Shown here piece by piece: positions 51,694-61,003 of a stretch of 64,000 nucleotides of DNA (its first letter is position 1; every line of letters begins with the position of its first letter). The position numbers and the translations under genes are program-made. The stretch is from Flavobacterium ginsenosidimutans. Lineage in GTDB: Bacteria > Bacteroidota > Bacteroidia > Flavobacteriales > Flavobacteriaceae. The DNA lies in NCBI RefSeq assembly GCF_003254625.1, contig NZ_QJRJ01000068.1, forward strand, positions 62,001 through 126,000, read 5' to 3'. The notes under the pieces were generated by a model. It had not been told where the DNA came from. It searched no databases and saw only the letters and a program-made list of their open reading frames with translations.

Positions 51694-52194
51694 TTAGTTT
51701 TTTATAATAATCCGCTTTTCAAATCGCCCATGATGGCTAATTGAAATATCTTGAAGCTTATTCGAAGAAATTTTCAAATACGGAATACCATTTTCGTCTT
51801 TTACGATTTCTTTGTTTTCAACTTCTATCACATTATTTATATCTTTAAAATTGGTAACAGCAACTGTATGAATGCTTTCTAATGATAAAATAGTTTTAGT
51901 GTGATAAATATTTTTATCACAAATCACTTTCCCAAATGAATTATTTATATCTAATGAATCTATAAAACAAACAAGCTTTTTGGGACTGAATTCGCGAATT
52001 TTGGTCTGACGATTATAGATTTTATACGCAGCCTCTTTCATGCTCCACAAAAGCCAAACGATGACTTCTGGTTTATCATAATTTTTTATAAGTTGTTGTT
52101 CATCAGCCGTGAAAAGCTTTTCTATAAAACCTTTCCGTTGCCAATTGCTTTCTTTACGTGACTGCGCGAGATCTATAATGTCATTGCCAATCAT
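51694..52194 (-). CDS. 4'-Phosphopantetheinyl transferase (Sfp/AcpS superfamily)
   Basis: 166 residues. Motifs MIGNDIIDL (Mg-binding Asp5/Asp8) and VWLLWSMKEAAYK (Trp50 to Lys57, catalytic Lys-Glu pair at 53-54) identify the superfamily; the size is that of a single-domain enzyme. It loads the phosphopantetheine arm from CoA on carrier proteins. Its start overlaps the stop of the ACP gene by 4 nt, so it is likely dedicated to that ACP. Last gene of the polyketide operon. Confidence 0.88.
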   Translation of the reverse strand: MIGNDIIDLAQSRKESNWQRKGFIEKLFTADEQQLIKNYDKPEVIVWLLWSMKEAAYKIYNRQTKIREFSPKKLVCFIDSLDINNSFGKVICDKNIYHTKTILSLESIHTVAVTNFKDINNVIEVENKEIVKDENGIPYLKISSNKLQDISISHHGRFEKRIIIKN

Positions 52195-52445
52195 TTTGCT
52201 GCGAGTTTGGTTTCGATGATTTCCAAAGCAGTTTTAACATCAAGCATTCGTTCCATATCGGCATTATCAATTACGATGTCGAAATTTTCTTCAATATCAA
52301 GCACAATATCAACCAAATTAGCCGAGTTTATATTGAGATCTTTAATGAAGTCTGTTTCTTCAGTTAAATTGTCGTAAGCTTCTGTGTTGGTTGCAAAAGG
52401 CTTTATAATTACTTTTAATCTTGCGGTAAGTTCTTGTCTGTCCAT
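52191..52445 (-). CDS. Acyl carrier protein
   Basis: 84 residues of helical, acidic ACP type. The attachment Ser is Ser41 in DLNINSANLVDIVLDIEE, where the usual DSLD has become NSAN. It lies between the ketosynthase (1-nt gap) and the transferase (4-nt overlap). The altered flanking residues suggest recognition by a dedicated transferase and ketosynthase, not by the primary fatty-acid machinery. Confidence 0.92.
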   Translation of the reverse strand: MDRQELTARLKVIIKPFATNTEAYDNLTEETDFIKDLNINSANLVDIVLDIEENFDIVIDNADMERMLDVKTALEIIETKLAAK

Positions 52446-52446
52446 T

Positions 52447-53715
52447 TTAATTTTCGAATTTTTTAAATATTACACACGCGTTTACATCGCCAAAACCAAA
52501 ACTGGCTTTTGCAATTATTTTGGGGTTAGTTTTAATAGTTTCCAAAAGCACTTTTGAAGGATCAAGTAGTGCTGCAATTTCAGGATGAAGATCAGAGCAG
52601 TTTTTATTTCCAAATAAAAAACCTTCATAAAGTTGTAATGCTGTAGCAACACTTTCAATACTTCCAGAAGCACTTAAACAATGTCCAGTTAAGCTTTTCA
52701 GCGAATTAATAAATGGAAAATCAGAACTGCTTCGGTCTAATGCTTTTGCCCAATTTTCAATTTCCAAACTATCTTTTGTAGTAGCCGTTAAATGTCCGTT
52801 GATGGCATCAATTTCGTTTGGATGTATTCCTGCATTTTCTAGAGCACTTTTAATGCATCTTTGAACGGCTGTGCTGTTTGGAGCGGTCATACTTCCGCCA
52901 TCGCGCTGTCCGCCCGAATTGACATTTCCGCCCAATATTTCGGCATAAATAGTAGCGTTGCGTTCTAAAGCGCTTTCCAAATCTTCAATTACAAAAGCTC
53001 CTGCGCCACTTCCAGGAACAAATCCTGCTGCCGAAGCACTCATTGGTCTTGAACCTTCTTCGGGGCTCTCATTAAACTTGGAAGAACAGACACGAAGCGC
53101 GTCAAATCCTCCCCAAATATACGGACCACTGTCAGAAGTGCTTCCCGCTAATATCCGTTTTGCTTGTCCAGATTGTATGCGGTCATAAGCCATTAATATG
53201 GATTCAGTTCCCGTAGTACAAGCCGATGAATTGGTTGTAACCTGATTTCCCAATCCAATTTTACCTCCAAGATAAGCGCTAATACCGCTGTTCATGGTTT
53301 GGGCCACAACGGTGCTTCCTAATCTTCGGACTTGCAATTCATCAATTTTATAAATGCTTTCGCGAAATTTATCAATTCCAGAAGTTCCAGCTCCAAAGAT
53401 GGCACCGCTATCCCAATCTGGATTTTCATTTATTGGCAATCCCGCATTGTTCCAAGCTTCCATGCCTGCAATAACGCCGTATAAAATCCCTGTGCTGTTA
53501 AATCCGCGAAGTTCGAGTTCTGTAAAATACTGCGCTTTCAACTCTTCAGATATTGGCGGCTGACCTACAATCTGACAAGAAAATTGCAATTCTTCCAGCT
53601 GAGAATCATGACGAATACCCGAAATGCCATTTTGCAGCGCATGAGTAAACGCAGGAATTCCAACACCATTTGGCGCAACGACTCCAAGACCTGTTATAAC
53701 AACTCGTTTTTTCAT
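52447..53715 (-). CDS. Beta-ketoacyl-ACP synthase (FabF-like)
   Basis: 422 residues, thiolase fold. The catalytic triad is complete: Cys166 (TNSSACTTGTE), His308 (INGHLTATTKDS) and His345 (SLTGHCLSASGS). The GHLTATTKDS form in place of the usual AHGTSTPLND shows it is a divergent, secondary-metabolism type. It condenses malonyl-ACP with an acyl chain. Its start overlaps the dehydratase stop by 4 nt. No malonyl-transferase or ketoreductase is in the operon, so it would depend on the primary pathway for them. Confidence 0.93.
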   Translation of the reverse strand: MKKRVVITGLGVVAPNGVGIPAFTHALQNGISGIRHDSQLEELQFSCQIVGQPPISEELKAQYFTELELRGFNSTGILYGVIAGMEAWNNAGLPINENPDWDSGAIFGAGTSGIDKFRESIYKIDELQVRRLGSTVVAQTMNSGISAYLGGKIGLGNQVTTNSSACTTGTESILMAYDRIQSGQAKRILAGSTSDSGPYIWGGFDALRVCSSKFNESPEEGSRPMSASAAGFVPGSGAGAFVIEDLESALERNATIYAEILGGNVNSGGQRDGGSMTAPNSTAVQRCIKSALENAGIHPNEIDAINGHLTATTKDSLEIENWAKALDRSSSDFPFINSLKSLTGHCLSASGSIESVATALQLYEGFLFGNKNCSDLHPEIAALLDPSKVLLETIKTNPKIIAKASFGFGDVNACVIFKKFEN

Positions 53716-54149
53716 AATCTTTTTGTTATCATTCCTGCCAAAACACCTCTGCAGACTTCTTGTCCAGCTTCATTTTTCATTACCGCATTGCATTTTAATT
53801 TTCCAAAACGAAAGAACAATTTCTCCGAAGTTACGGTTACTTTTTCATTTGGATAAACGGGTTTTAAAAATTCCATATCGGCAGATGTGAAGGCAATCAC
53901 GGTATTTTCTCCCAATTCATTTCCTAATAGAAATATTCCCAAGCAAACCATTCCAATCTGAGCCATTGTTTCAGTCAAAATAACGCCTGGAGTAACAGGA
54001 TTGTTTTTGAAATGACCTTTATAAAAATCAAGATTTTCTTTGAAAGTATAAGTTCCAGTTACGCCATTTTCATCTGCGTGAAGTAATTCATCTACAAACA
54101 AAAATGGTTCGCTGTACGGTAGCTGTTTTATAATATCATTTAATTCCAT
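53712..54149 (-). CDS. 3-Hydroxyacyl-ACP dehydratase (FabZ/hot-dog fold)
   Basis: 145 residues of FabZ type. The hot-dog helix carries YKGHFKNNPVTPGVILTETMAQ with catalytic His46 and Glu60. It would dehydrate a 3-hydroxyacyl-ACP. Direct coupling to the ketosynthase (4-nt overlap) and 11 nt from the type III polyketide synthase suggests that the operon makes or modifies an acyl starter. Confidence 0.9.
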   Translation of the reverse strand: MELNDIIKQLPYSEPFLFVDELLHADENGVTGTYTFKENLDFYKGHFKNNPVTPGVILTETMAQIGMVCLGIFLLGNELGENTVIAFTSADMEFLKPVYPNEKVTVTSEKLFFRFGKLKCNAVMKNEAGQEVCRGVLAGMITKRL

Positions 54150-54160
54150 AAGCTTTTAAA

Positions 54161-55213
54161 TTACCATTGCAATAAAACTCTTTGTGCGGAAAATCCTGGG
54201 CCAAAACTCAGCATTAAACCTTTTTCTCCTTTTTTCGGATTTCGATTCATAATGTTTTCTAAAACATATAAAACGGTTGCACTCGACATATTGCCGTATT
54301 GTTTGAGAATTTCTTTTGTGTCATCAATATTTTTTTCCAATCCAGCAAAAAGCGATTCAACCGTTGTCACGATTTTTTTTCCACCGGGATGAAAAATCAT
54401 GTGATCAATATCTTTAATTTCAAGATTATTCTGTTTTAGAAAAGGATGAATAATGTCACCAAAATGAGAAGCAATGGTATCTGGAACTTCAATATCGAGA
54501 ACCATTTGCAGTCCGCCGTTGGTTAATTTAAAGCCCATCATATGTTCGGCATCATAAAAATGATACATCTGTTCATCTAGAATTTCAGGACCAGCATCTT
54601 CTTCTTTTGAAGACAATAAACAGCAAGCCGCGCCATCTCCAAAAATAGCAGCACTTACAATATTCGGCATTGAGAAATCATCGAGCTGAAAAGTGGCAGT
54701 TGGTGATTCTACTGCTATCACTGCAGCACGTTTTCCAGGATTCGATTTTAGAAAATTCTTGGCATAAATAATTCCCGAAATTCCTGCTGCACAGCCCATT
54801 TCGGTTACAGGAAGACGAACAATATCTTGTCTTAATTTCATTTTATTAATCAGATAAGCGTCAAGCGAAGGAATCATAATTCCGGTACAGCTTACCGTAA
54901 TAATATAATCTAAACTCTGCGGATCCCAGCCTGTTTTTTCTAATGCTTTTTCGAGAACTTGATGTCCGAGAACAATCATTTCGCGGCTATAAATATCATT
55001 TTTTTCTTCGAATGAAGTAGCTGTAAAAACTTCCGAAGGATCCATGATGGAATAGCGCTTGTCTACAGAAGCGCCTTCAAATATCTTCTTTACTTTTTTG
55101 ATAAAACGCTCTTCCTGACCTTCAAGCCATACGTCTATAAACGGAAGTATTTCTTCGGTCGTTCGAGAATATTGCGGAAGCTGTTTAACAGCCGTGATTA
55201 TCTTTACACTCAT
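54161..55213 (-). CDS. Type III polyketide synthase
   Basis: 350 residues, chalcone/stilbene-synthase superfamily. Catalytic triad: Cys141 (VTEMGCAAGISG), His275 (MIFHPGGKK) and Asn308 (YGNMSSATV). Also GDGAACCLLSS and the C-terminal LMLSFGPGFSAQRVLL. Such enzymes extend a CoA- or ACP-bound acyl starter with malonyl-CoA and cyclise it to alkylresorcinol or alkylpyrone. The operon partners resemble phenolic-lipid clusters, where a type III PKS is followed by methyltransferase and flavin oxidase, with the addition here of ACP, ketosynthase and dehydratase. The start overlaps the methyltransferase stop by 4 nt. Confidence 0.93.
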   Translation of the reverse strand: MSVKIITAVKQLPQYSRTTEEILPFIDVWLEGQEERFIKKVKKIFEGASVDKRYSIMDPSEVFTATSFEEKNDIYSREMIVLGHQVLEKALEKTGWDPQSLDYIITVSCTGIMIPSLDAYLINKMKLRQDIVRLPVTEMGCAAGISGIIYAKNFLKSNPGKRAAVIAVESPTATFQLDDFSMPNIVSAAIFGDGAACCLLSSKEEDAGPEILDEQMYHFYDAEHMMGFKLTNGGLQMVLDIEVPDTIASHFGDIIHPFLKQNNLEIKDIDHMIFHPGGKKIVTTVESLFAGLEKNIDDTKEILKQYGNMSSATVLYVLENIMNRNPKKGEKGLMLSFGPGFSAQRVLLQW

Positions 55214-55923
55214 ATTTTAGTAATTATCCACTGGTAGCGAAAAGCCCATTTCCAGTTTATGGAATAGTTTTTTAAATTTAGTTTTTCGGAGAAATGCTCC
55301 AATTCGTTTTTTTTGAATCCCTTTAAAATAGAAATCAAACCATCGTTACGCGACATTGCATTGAGATTGAAAACAACGCTTATTAGCTCAAACAATCGAT
55401 ACGCAATTTTGCTTCTATGAAGATCATTTACGACAATTCCAATTGAAGCATTTTGGTTTAAAATATGGATTAGTTCTGCAATTTGATTGGTTGTAAAATG
55501 ATGCAGCGTTAATGTGCACAAAACAATGTCATATTTTAACTGATTGAAATCTTCGGTAAAAATATCCATGCAACTATACTCAATATTTGGAAAATCTTTG
55601 GAAAGATTCTTCGCATAATCAATGGTAAAAGCATTGGCGTCGATTCCAATTAATTTGAATTTGAGATTTCGCTTTTTTCCATATTTGGCAAGCATTCTCA
55701 GCATGTCTCCATTTCCGCATCCAATATCGGCGATGGTAATGGTTTGAGAAGTATCCGTCTTTTTTAAAAGCTCTTTTATGCCGTGAAGCGTCAGTTTATT
55801 TCCTCCAAGCAATTGATTAATAGAAGCAATTTGATCTAACGCGCCAATAAGCTCTTCGCTTTGAAGCGAAAAGTCATCCATTATTTCAATTTCTTCTGTT
55901 CTATATTTAGTGTTTACACCCAT
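55210..55923 (-). CDS. Class I SAM-dependent methyltransferase
   Basis: 237 residues. SAM motif I TIADIGCGNGDMLRML (about 63-78), acidic residue after strand 2 (IGIDANAFT), motif post-I (YSCMDIF), and LCTLTLHHFT. Likely methylates the phenolic product of the neighbouring type III polyketide synthase. It lies directly after the FAD oxidoreductase gene (adjacent ends) and overlaps the synthase by 4 nt. Confidence 0.9.
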   Translation of the reverse strand: MGVNTKYRTEEIEIMDDFSLQSEELIGALDQIASINQLLGGNKLTLHGIKELLKKTDTSQTITIADIGCGNGDMLRMLAKYGKKRNLKFKLIGIDANAFTIDYAKNLSKDFPNIEYSCMDIFTEDFNQLKYDIVLCTLTLHHFTTNQIAELIHILNQNASIGIVVNDLHRSKIAYRLFELISVVFNLNAMSRNDGLISILKGFKKNELEHFSEKLNLKNYSINWKWAFRYQWIITKI

Positions 55924-57051
55924 TTATTCAATTGTTATTGGTCGGCCATGCGTTTGTTTTATAATGAACGAAAGTAAAACAGGAATGGATGCTGCAACGG
56001 TTGTCATGATATGAGTCAAATTTTTATGTGTCAGCGCTTTGGCTAAAATTCTACCAAAGAATAATCTTTTGCTAAAATGCTTTTTCCATTCTTTAATGTA
56101 TTTTTTTTCGAATTCATTTCTCGATTCTATTTTTCCATAATAAAAATCAAGCACAAGCTCAGAAGCTATTTTAGCGCTATGAATTGCCATTGCCATTCCG
56201 TTGCCGCACATGGGATGAATTAATCCTGCGGTATCTCCAATCATTAAAATGTGATTTTCTACAGGTTCTTTTTTATCGAATGAAATCTGACTGATTGTTA
56301 AAGGTTTTTCGAATAGGGAAGTGCTATTTTCAAAAATAGCTTTCAGTTTTTTATTTTTATAAAGCACTGATTTTTGGTACTCTTCGATGTTTTTGTATTT
56401 TTTAAAAGTATCAAAATCGGCTAAATAGCAAATATTGATAACGTCGTTTTCAACTTTTGAAACGCCGCAATAACCGCCTTGAAAATTGTACAAAGCAACA
56501 AGACTTTCGTCAAAATTTCCTTTGTAATGTCCTTTTACGGCAAGCCAAGGTGATTTTTTAGAAATGAAATTTCTTGACAAAACCTGATCAATATTTGATC
56601 TTTTGCCGTAAGCGCCTAAGACTATTTTTGATGAAAGAATTTCTTCAGAAGTAGTGACAGTAAAAATGTCATTTTCAAAAGAAATATGAGAGACGTGATC
56701 GGTTATAATGGTACAGCCATTTTTGGTTGCTTTTTCAAACAAGAAATTATCCAATGCATAACGGCTGATTCCGAAACCGCCTAATGGAAGTTTGGTTTTT
56801 GCTGTTTTTCCGTTTTGTGCTGTAAATTCAAAATTAGAAATACTGGTTGGGTGAAGTTCCCTAACATCTAAATCCAACCAAAATAAATAAGGTAGGATTT
56901 CATTTGAGATATATTCTCCGCAGACTTTATGTTTTGGATACGTATTTTTTTCGATAAGAATTACCTTCAATCCTTTTTTGGATAAGTGTAAAGCGCTTGC
57001 CAGACCAGCAAGACCGCCTCCAATAATAAGTACATCGGGATTTGTTCTCAT
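55924..57051 (-). CDS. FAD-dependent oxidoreductase, geranylgeranyl reductase-like
   Basis: 375 residues. N-terminal Rossmann motif DVLIIGGGLAGLASALHLSKKG (about 5-26), then PKHKVCGEYIS (the conserved Cys-Gly of the geranylgeranyl-reductase/aromatic-hydroxylase group) and the second FAD motif MIGDTAGLIHPMCGNGMAMAI (about 263-283). A hydrophobic C-terminus (TVAASIPVLLSFII) may touch the membrane. It would hydroxylate or reduce the lipid product. First gene of the seven-gene operon, divergent from a small unknown gene. Confidence 0.9.
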   Translation of the reverse strand: MRTNPDVLIIGGGLAGLASALHLSKKGLKVILIEKNTYPKHKVCGEYISNEILPYLFWLDLDVRELHPTSISNFEFTAQNGKTAKTKLPLGGFGISRYALDNFLFEKATKNGCTIITDHVSHISFENDIFTVTTSEEILSSKIVLGAYGKRSNIDQVLSRNFISKKSPWLAVKGHYKGNFDESLVALYNFQGGYCGVSKVENDVINICYLADFDTFKKYKNIEEYQKSVLYKNKKLKAIFENSTSLFEKPLTISQISFDKKEPVENHILMIGDTAGLIHPMCGNGMAMAIHSAKIASELVLDFYYGKIESRNEFEKKYIKEWKKHFSKRLFFGRILAKALTHKNLTHIMTTVAASIPVLLSFIIKQTHGRPITIE

Positions 57052-57182
57052 ACAACCAATTTAATCATAAAATCTCAAATGTTCTTACTTAATTCTATAA
57101 GAAATTAACAAAATTTCAACTTTTATCTTAAAAGATTGGAATGCGTTTTTATTAGAAAAAAAATGATTTAAAAGATAATTTT

Positions 57183-57190
57183 TACTTTTG
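57183..57190 (+). promoter_or_regulatory. -7 element for the small unknown gene
   Basis: TACTTTTG matches the Bacteroidota -7 consensus TAnnTTTG exactly and sits 22 nt before the ATG at 57213. No clear -33 TTG box at the usual spacing. Confidence 0.5.
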
Positions 57191-57212
57191 CTGAAAAATA
57201 GCGGTTAAATAA

Positions 57213-57569
<357 letters not shown>

Positions 57570-57672
57570 GGGAGAATAATTTTTAACACGTATTAAATTG
57601 GGAGTCAACTTTGTCAAAGTGGGAGTAAAGAACTTCGAGGAAAGATAAATTATAAAGTTGGTTTTCACATTT

Positions 57673-57774
57673 TTGTCATTTCGACGAAGGAGAAATCTCC
57701 GCGAGAAGCTCGACAAAGATTGGATTTTCGTTGCGGAGCTACTTGTGGAGATTTCTCCTTCGTCGAAATGACAA
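57673..57774. repeat. Perfect 28-bp inverted repeat (REP/MITE-like)
   Basis: 28-bp arms (57673-57700 and 57747-57774) match exactly in inverted orientation around a 46-nt centre. The arm core is GTCATTTCGACGAAGGAG. A second palindrome of the GTCAAAGTTT family follows at 57814-57834. Both lie in the 284-bp spacer between convergent genes, where no gene was found. Confidence 0.85.
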
Positions 57775-57813
57775 TGATTGTGGTTATTTTATTGAAGATA
57801 AAGGTTTGTTGAA

Positions 57814-57834
57814 GTCAAAGTTTTAAACTTTGAC
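57814..57834. repeat. GTCAAAGTTT palindrome, copy 1
   Basis: GTCAAAGTTT (57814-57823) and AAACTTTGAC (57825-57834) around one base. Further copies are at 59315-59347 and 61087-61119, and a partial one near 57607-57619. Confidence 0.75.
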
Positions 57835-57853
57835 AAAGTTTGGGGTTTAAAGT

Positions 57854-58543
57854 CTATGCAGGATTTACTACAGTTTTAAATTTTCTGTTATAAAGAATAA
57901 TAAAACCAACCCATATTACTAATAAAACTACGATTAAAGTAAGTTCTGTTTCATGCAAACCATTACGGAAGAAATTGTTTAGAGAATGCACTCCTGCAAC
58001 TGCCAATAACGATCCTGTAGAAGTATATACTTTTCCGATTCCCCAAGTTCCAAAGAAAATGATTCCGAAGAAAATCATATTGCTTGGAGTTGTTTCGAAA
58101 TTTAAATGCCATGCAAACCAAAGTATTGCAATAATCAAGATTGAAGTAAATTTAGGAAGCGATTTTAATTGTTCTTGCAAAAATCCACGCCAACCGATTT
58201 CTTCTAAAAGTCCGTAAACTAAAACAGTAAACATAAGTAAAATTGGGAATTTACCGATTGTGAAATAATAAACACCTGCAATTAAAACAGCTGGAAGAAT
58301 CCAATAAACGGCAAACGGAACAATTGCATTTTTATAAATTCCTTTTAACGACATTGGATTGTTAAGAGAGAATATTTTTATTGCTGCCAAAGCACCCAAA
58401 GCTGGACCAACACCGCGAAGTAAAATTACTAAATATGGATTTTCTATTCCAGATAATAAATTAGTTTTAACGGCTGCATATCTGCAGATTACAGCAATTA
58501 CATAATAAACTATAATAGCGCCAAAGTTGATTTTATTTTTCAT
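57854..58543 (-). CDS. CPBP family intramembrane metalloprotease (Abi/Rce1-like)
   Basis: 229 residues with about eight hydrophobic segments. The motifs are GLLEEIGWRGFLQE (Glu114, Glu115 and Arg119), WFAWHLNFE (His146) and AGVHSLNNF (His186, Asn190), the putative metal ligands of the CAAX-protease/Rce1 family. Bacterial members act as intramembrane proteases or in bacteriocin self-immunity; no substrate is suggested here. The gene ends 20 bp from the palindrome. It is 76 nt downstream of the Crp/Fnr regulator in the same direction, so the regulator may control it. Confidence 0.88.
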   Translation of the reverse strand: MKNKINFGAIIVYYVIAVICRYAAVKTNLLSGIENPYLVILLRGVGPALGALAAIKIFSLNNPMSLKGIYKNAIVPFAVYWILPAVLIAGVYYFTIGKFPILLMFTVLVYGLLEEIGWRGFLQEQLKSLPKFTSILIIAILWFAWHLNFETTPSNMIFFGIIFFGTWGIGKVYTSTGSLLAVAGVHSLNNFFRNGLHETELTLIVVLLVIWVGFIILYNRKFKTVVNPA

Positions 58544-58619
58544 CGTTTTAAATTTGTTTGGTTTAGTGAAGCAAACTTAGCGAGTGAAAATGAAAATAAA
58601 ATTGACTTTGGGTAAGAAA

Positions 58620-59210
58620 TCATTTTTCCATAACTCTTTTTCGAATTCGGCTTAAACTTTCTGCCGTCAATCCCAAATATGAAGCGATGATTTTAAGAGG
58701 TGTTCTTTGAAAAATTTCTGGACGTCCTTCTATAAGTTTTAAATAACGTTCTTGCGGAGAAAGCGTCAATAGATTAATTTGTTCTTGCTGTTTACGCACA
58801 TAAAGTATTTCAGAAATAGCTTTTCCGATTCGTAAACCTGTTTCAGATCTTTGGTACAATTCATTTAGATCTTGAAGCGAAATGGACCAAAGCGTTAAAT
58901 CTTCTAAAGCTTCTGTTTTAATAACTGATGGCTTCTGATTTAGAAAAGACATATAATCGCTAATAAAACTCTTTTCATAAAGAAGATTGATGCAAATATC
59001 TCTTTTACCATCCCAAACAAATAGTCCAGCTGATCCTTTAATTATAATATTGAGATATTTTTCGACGCTATGATAATCTTTTATGATTTCAGATTTGTCA
59101 AATTCACGAACTTTAATTTTCTCCGAAAATCCTGCCCAGATATTCATATCGGCAGTAAAATAATTTTCGAAAATTCTCTTTACATCTTCTGGAGAAGGGC
59201 TATGTGGCAT
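58620..59210 (-). CDS. Crp/Fnr-family transcriptional regulator
   Basis: 196 residues. The cyclic-nucleotide-binding-like beta domain covers about 15-125 (KIKVREFDKSEIIKDYHSVEKYLNIIIKGSAGLF). A short helical linker then leads to a C-terminal helix-turn-helix (about 150-196, LTLSPQERYLKLIEGRPEIFQRTPLKIIASYLGLTAESLSRIRKR). The effector residues of true cAMP receptors are not obvious, as is common in Bacteroidota members. No ligand is predicted. The spacer of 239 bp before GH32 holds repeat copies but no gene. Confidence 0.9.
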   Translation of the reverse strand: MPHSPSPEDVKRIFENYFTADMNIWAGFSEKIKVREFDKSEIIKDYHSVEKYLNIIIKGSAGLFVWDGKRDICINLLYEKSFISDYMSFLNQKPSVIKTEALEDLTLWSISLQDLNELYQRSETGLRIGKAISEILYVRKQQEQINLLTLSPQERYLKLIEGRPEIFQRTPLKIIASYLGLTAESLSRIRKRVMEK

Positions 59211-59314
59211 TTTTTAAAATTATCAGTTTGAAACGCCAATATAAGTTTTATCTTTCAAAATAAAAACAGCTTTCTTATCCTGTTCTTTATATTTTTTGTG
59301 AAGATTGTTACGAC

Positions 59315-59347
59315 AACTTTGTCAAAGTTTAAAACTTTGACAAAGTT
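59315..59347. repeat. GTCAAAGTTT palindrome, copy 2
   Basis: 16-bp arms, AACTTTGTCAAAGTTT (59315-59330) and AAACTTTGACAAAGTT (59332-59347), around a single base. Followed at 59411-59428 by CTATGTTTCTATGTGTTT, shared with other spacers. Confidence 0.8.
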
Positions 59348-59449
59348 CAGCACGAAAAACTATGTGAATTATTATATAAGTGAAAATGCCTTTTTTAAGT
59401 ACCAGAAATTCTATGTTTCTATGTGTTTAAATTTAACTGCAATGATTGT

Positions 59450-60961
59450 TTAAATTAAAGAATTTGGCTGAAGTTCATTATCATATTTTTCAGGATCAGA
59501 AGCTGCATATTCGTTTTCTGGTTCTGGAATAACGTGAATTTTAGAATTGCTTATCGAAATTACAGCCGAACAGACATAAATCCCTACTTTTCCTTCATTG
59601 TATTTAAAATCCAATAAAGTTAGTTTTACAATGTCATTTATCGAAAGTTCATAATAATTTCCGTAGCGGATAATTTTGAAGGAAATCTGTTTTTCGTCAC
59701 TAATTTCGAATTGATTGGTTTGGATGTTTTCAAAGATAAAATTATTCTTGACATCTTTTTCATTAAATCCCCATGCTCTAAATTGCACGAAACCATTCAT
59801 AAAATCAATCGAAATATAATATCCGGTTCCTTCTTTATCACATTCAATTACAAAGCCTGTTTTTCCCATTCCTTCAACAGACAATGTTCCTTCCCAAACA
59901 AAATCGTTTGAAGGTTTTTCGAAGCCATAAATTTCATAACCGCTTCGGCATCCAAATCGCCATTTGTTTTCATTTTCCAAAACAAATTCTGCTGTCGGAT
60001 TTCCTAAAATAGGTAAGGGGAGAGGCAAATCTTTTTGAAGTATGGTTTTCTGATATAGTTTTTCCCAATAATAATAGCTTTTCAAAAGAAGTCTTCCGCT
60101 TTTATCGACATCCAATTCTTTTGGTGGCGGAATCACACGATGTGTATTGACATTTCCGTCTGCAAAATAGAAATTATAAACCAAAAAGTGTTTTCCGTTT
60201 TTTACAACTCTCGCAGCATAGTTTCCTTGAGGCATTAAAACATTATTATGAAAAGCAGAATATTCTCCTCTAAATTCGCCAGAAGACCAATAACGAACTT
60301 TTATGTCTTCTCGAATTGATCCTAAGAGATAATGCGTTCCTTTAATTTCAAAAACACACGGACATTCAACATCATCATAAACATACGGAATGTGAAGCGG
60401 TTTTTGCAGTACATAACCTTCTTTTTCTCTTTTTGCTACACCAATACAGCCTCTGCGGTATGTTGGTCCAGAGGCACTTCGGGCGCAGATTAACAAATAA
60501 TCTTCTCCTTTGTATTGGTATTTAAATGGATCACGAAAACTAATCCATTGTCGTGGATTGTTATTTTGACCTTCATAATGAGGAGCTTCACTTTTAAACG
60601 GAAGTCCGTATAGATTTTCTTTTTTCCAAGTAAGCAAATCGGTAGAAATTGCCCTTCCTACTTTTTGTTCGATTCCTTTATCTTGGCGTTTAAGGCCAGT
60701 ATAATACATTTCATAACCTTCGCCATCCGACTTTTTGCTGATATGCATCGTCCACAACATATCATCGTCCCATTCTCCTGGATCGCCAACAAATAAAGCG
60801 TTTTTTACTCGTTTCCACGAAAGACCATCTTTTGAAACGGCATGAGCAATATAATCGTGATTGGGAATAATTAAATGAAATAAATGATGAATTCCTTTTT
60901 CATCTATAAATACATCAACATCTCCAATTTCCCAATTGCTAAATCCTGAACCTGAATACAT
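59450..60961 (-). CDS. GH32-like hydrolase (putative intracellular beta-fructofuranosidase)
   Basis: 503 residues, no signal peptide. A five-bladed propeller (about 1-320) is followed by a beta-sandwich (about 335-485, VWEGTLSVEGMGKTGFVIECDKEGTG). GH32 signatures RDP (WISFRDPFKYQ, about 137-147) and EC (VECPCVFE, with the presumed acid Glu, about 191-198) are present. The nucleophile motif, usually NDPNG, is here GDVDVF near the N-terminus, so specificity may be unusual. It lies in one direction with a sucrose-phosphate synthase/phosphatase and a PfkB kinase, supporting sucrose or a fructoside as substrate. Alternatives are related GH-J or GH43-like activities. Confidence 0.75.
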   Translation of the reverse strand: MYSGSGFSNWEIGDVDVFIDEKGIHHLFHLIIPNHDYIAHAVSKDGLSWKRVKNALFVGDPGEWDDDMLWTMHISKKSDGEGYEMYYTGLKRQDKGIEQKVGRAISTDLLTWKKENLYGLPFKSEAPHYEGQNNNPRQWISFRDPFKYQYKGEDYLLICARSASGPTYRRGCIGVAKREKEGYVLQKPLHIPYVYDDVECPCVFEIKGTHYLLGSIREDIKVRYWSSGEFRGEYSAFHNNVLMPQGNYAARVVKNGKHFLVYNFYFADGNVNTHRVIPPPKELDVDKSGRLLLKSYYYWEKLYQKTILQKDLPLPLPILGNPTAEFVLENENKWRFGCRSGYEIYGFEKPSNDFVWEGTLSVEGMGKTGFVIECDKEGTGYYISIDFMNGFVQFRAWGFNEKDVKNNFIFENIQTNQFEISDEKQISFKIIRYGNYYELSINDIVKLTLLDFKYNEGKVGIYVCSAVISISNSKIHVIPEPENEYAASDPEKYDNELQPNSLI

Positions 60962-61003
60962 TTTATTATTTATTTTAAACTGTTAGTATATTTTTTAATT
61001 TTT

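Noticed and set aside
51694..57051. Flexirubin/dialkylresorcinol or aryl-polyene cluster
   Set aside because: The resorcinol-type synthase is a type III PKS, not DarA/DarB-like genes; there is a single ketosynthase and no ketoreductase, ammonia-lyase or acyltransferase genes.
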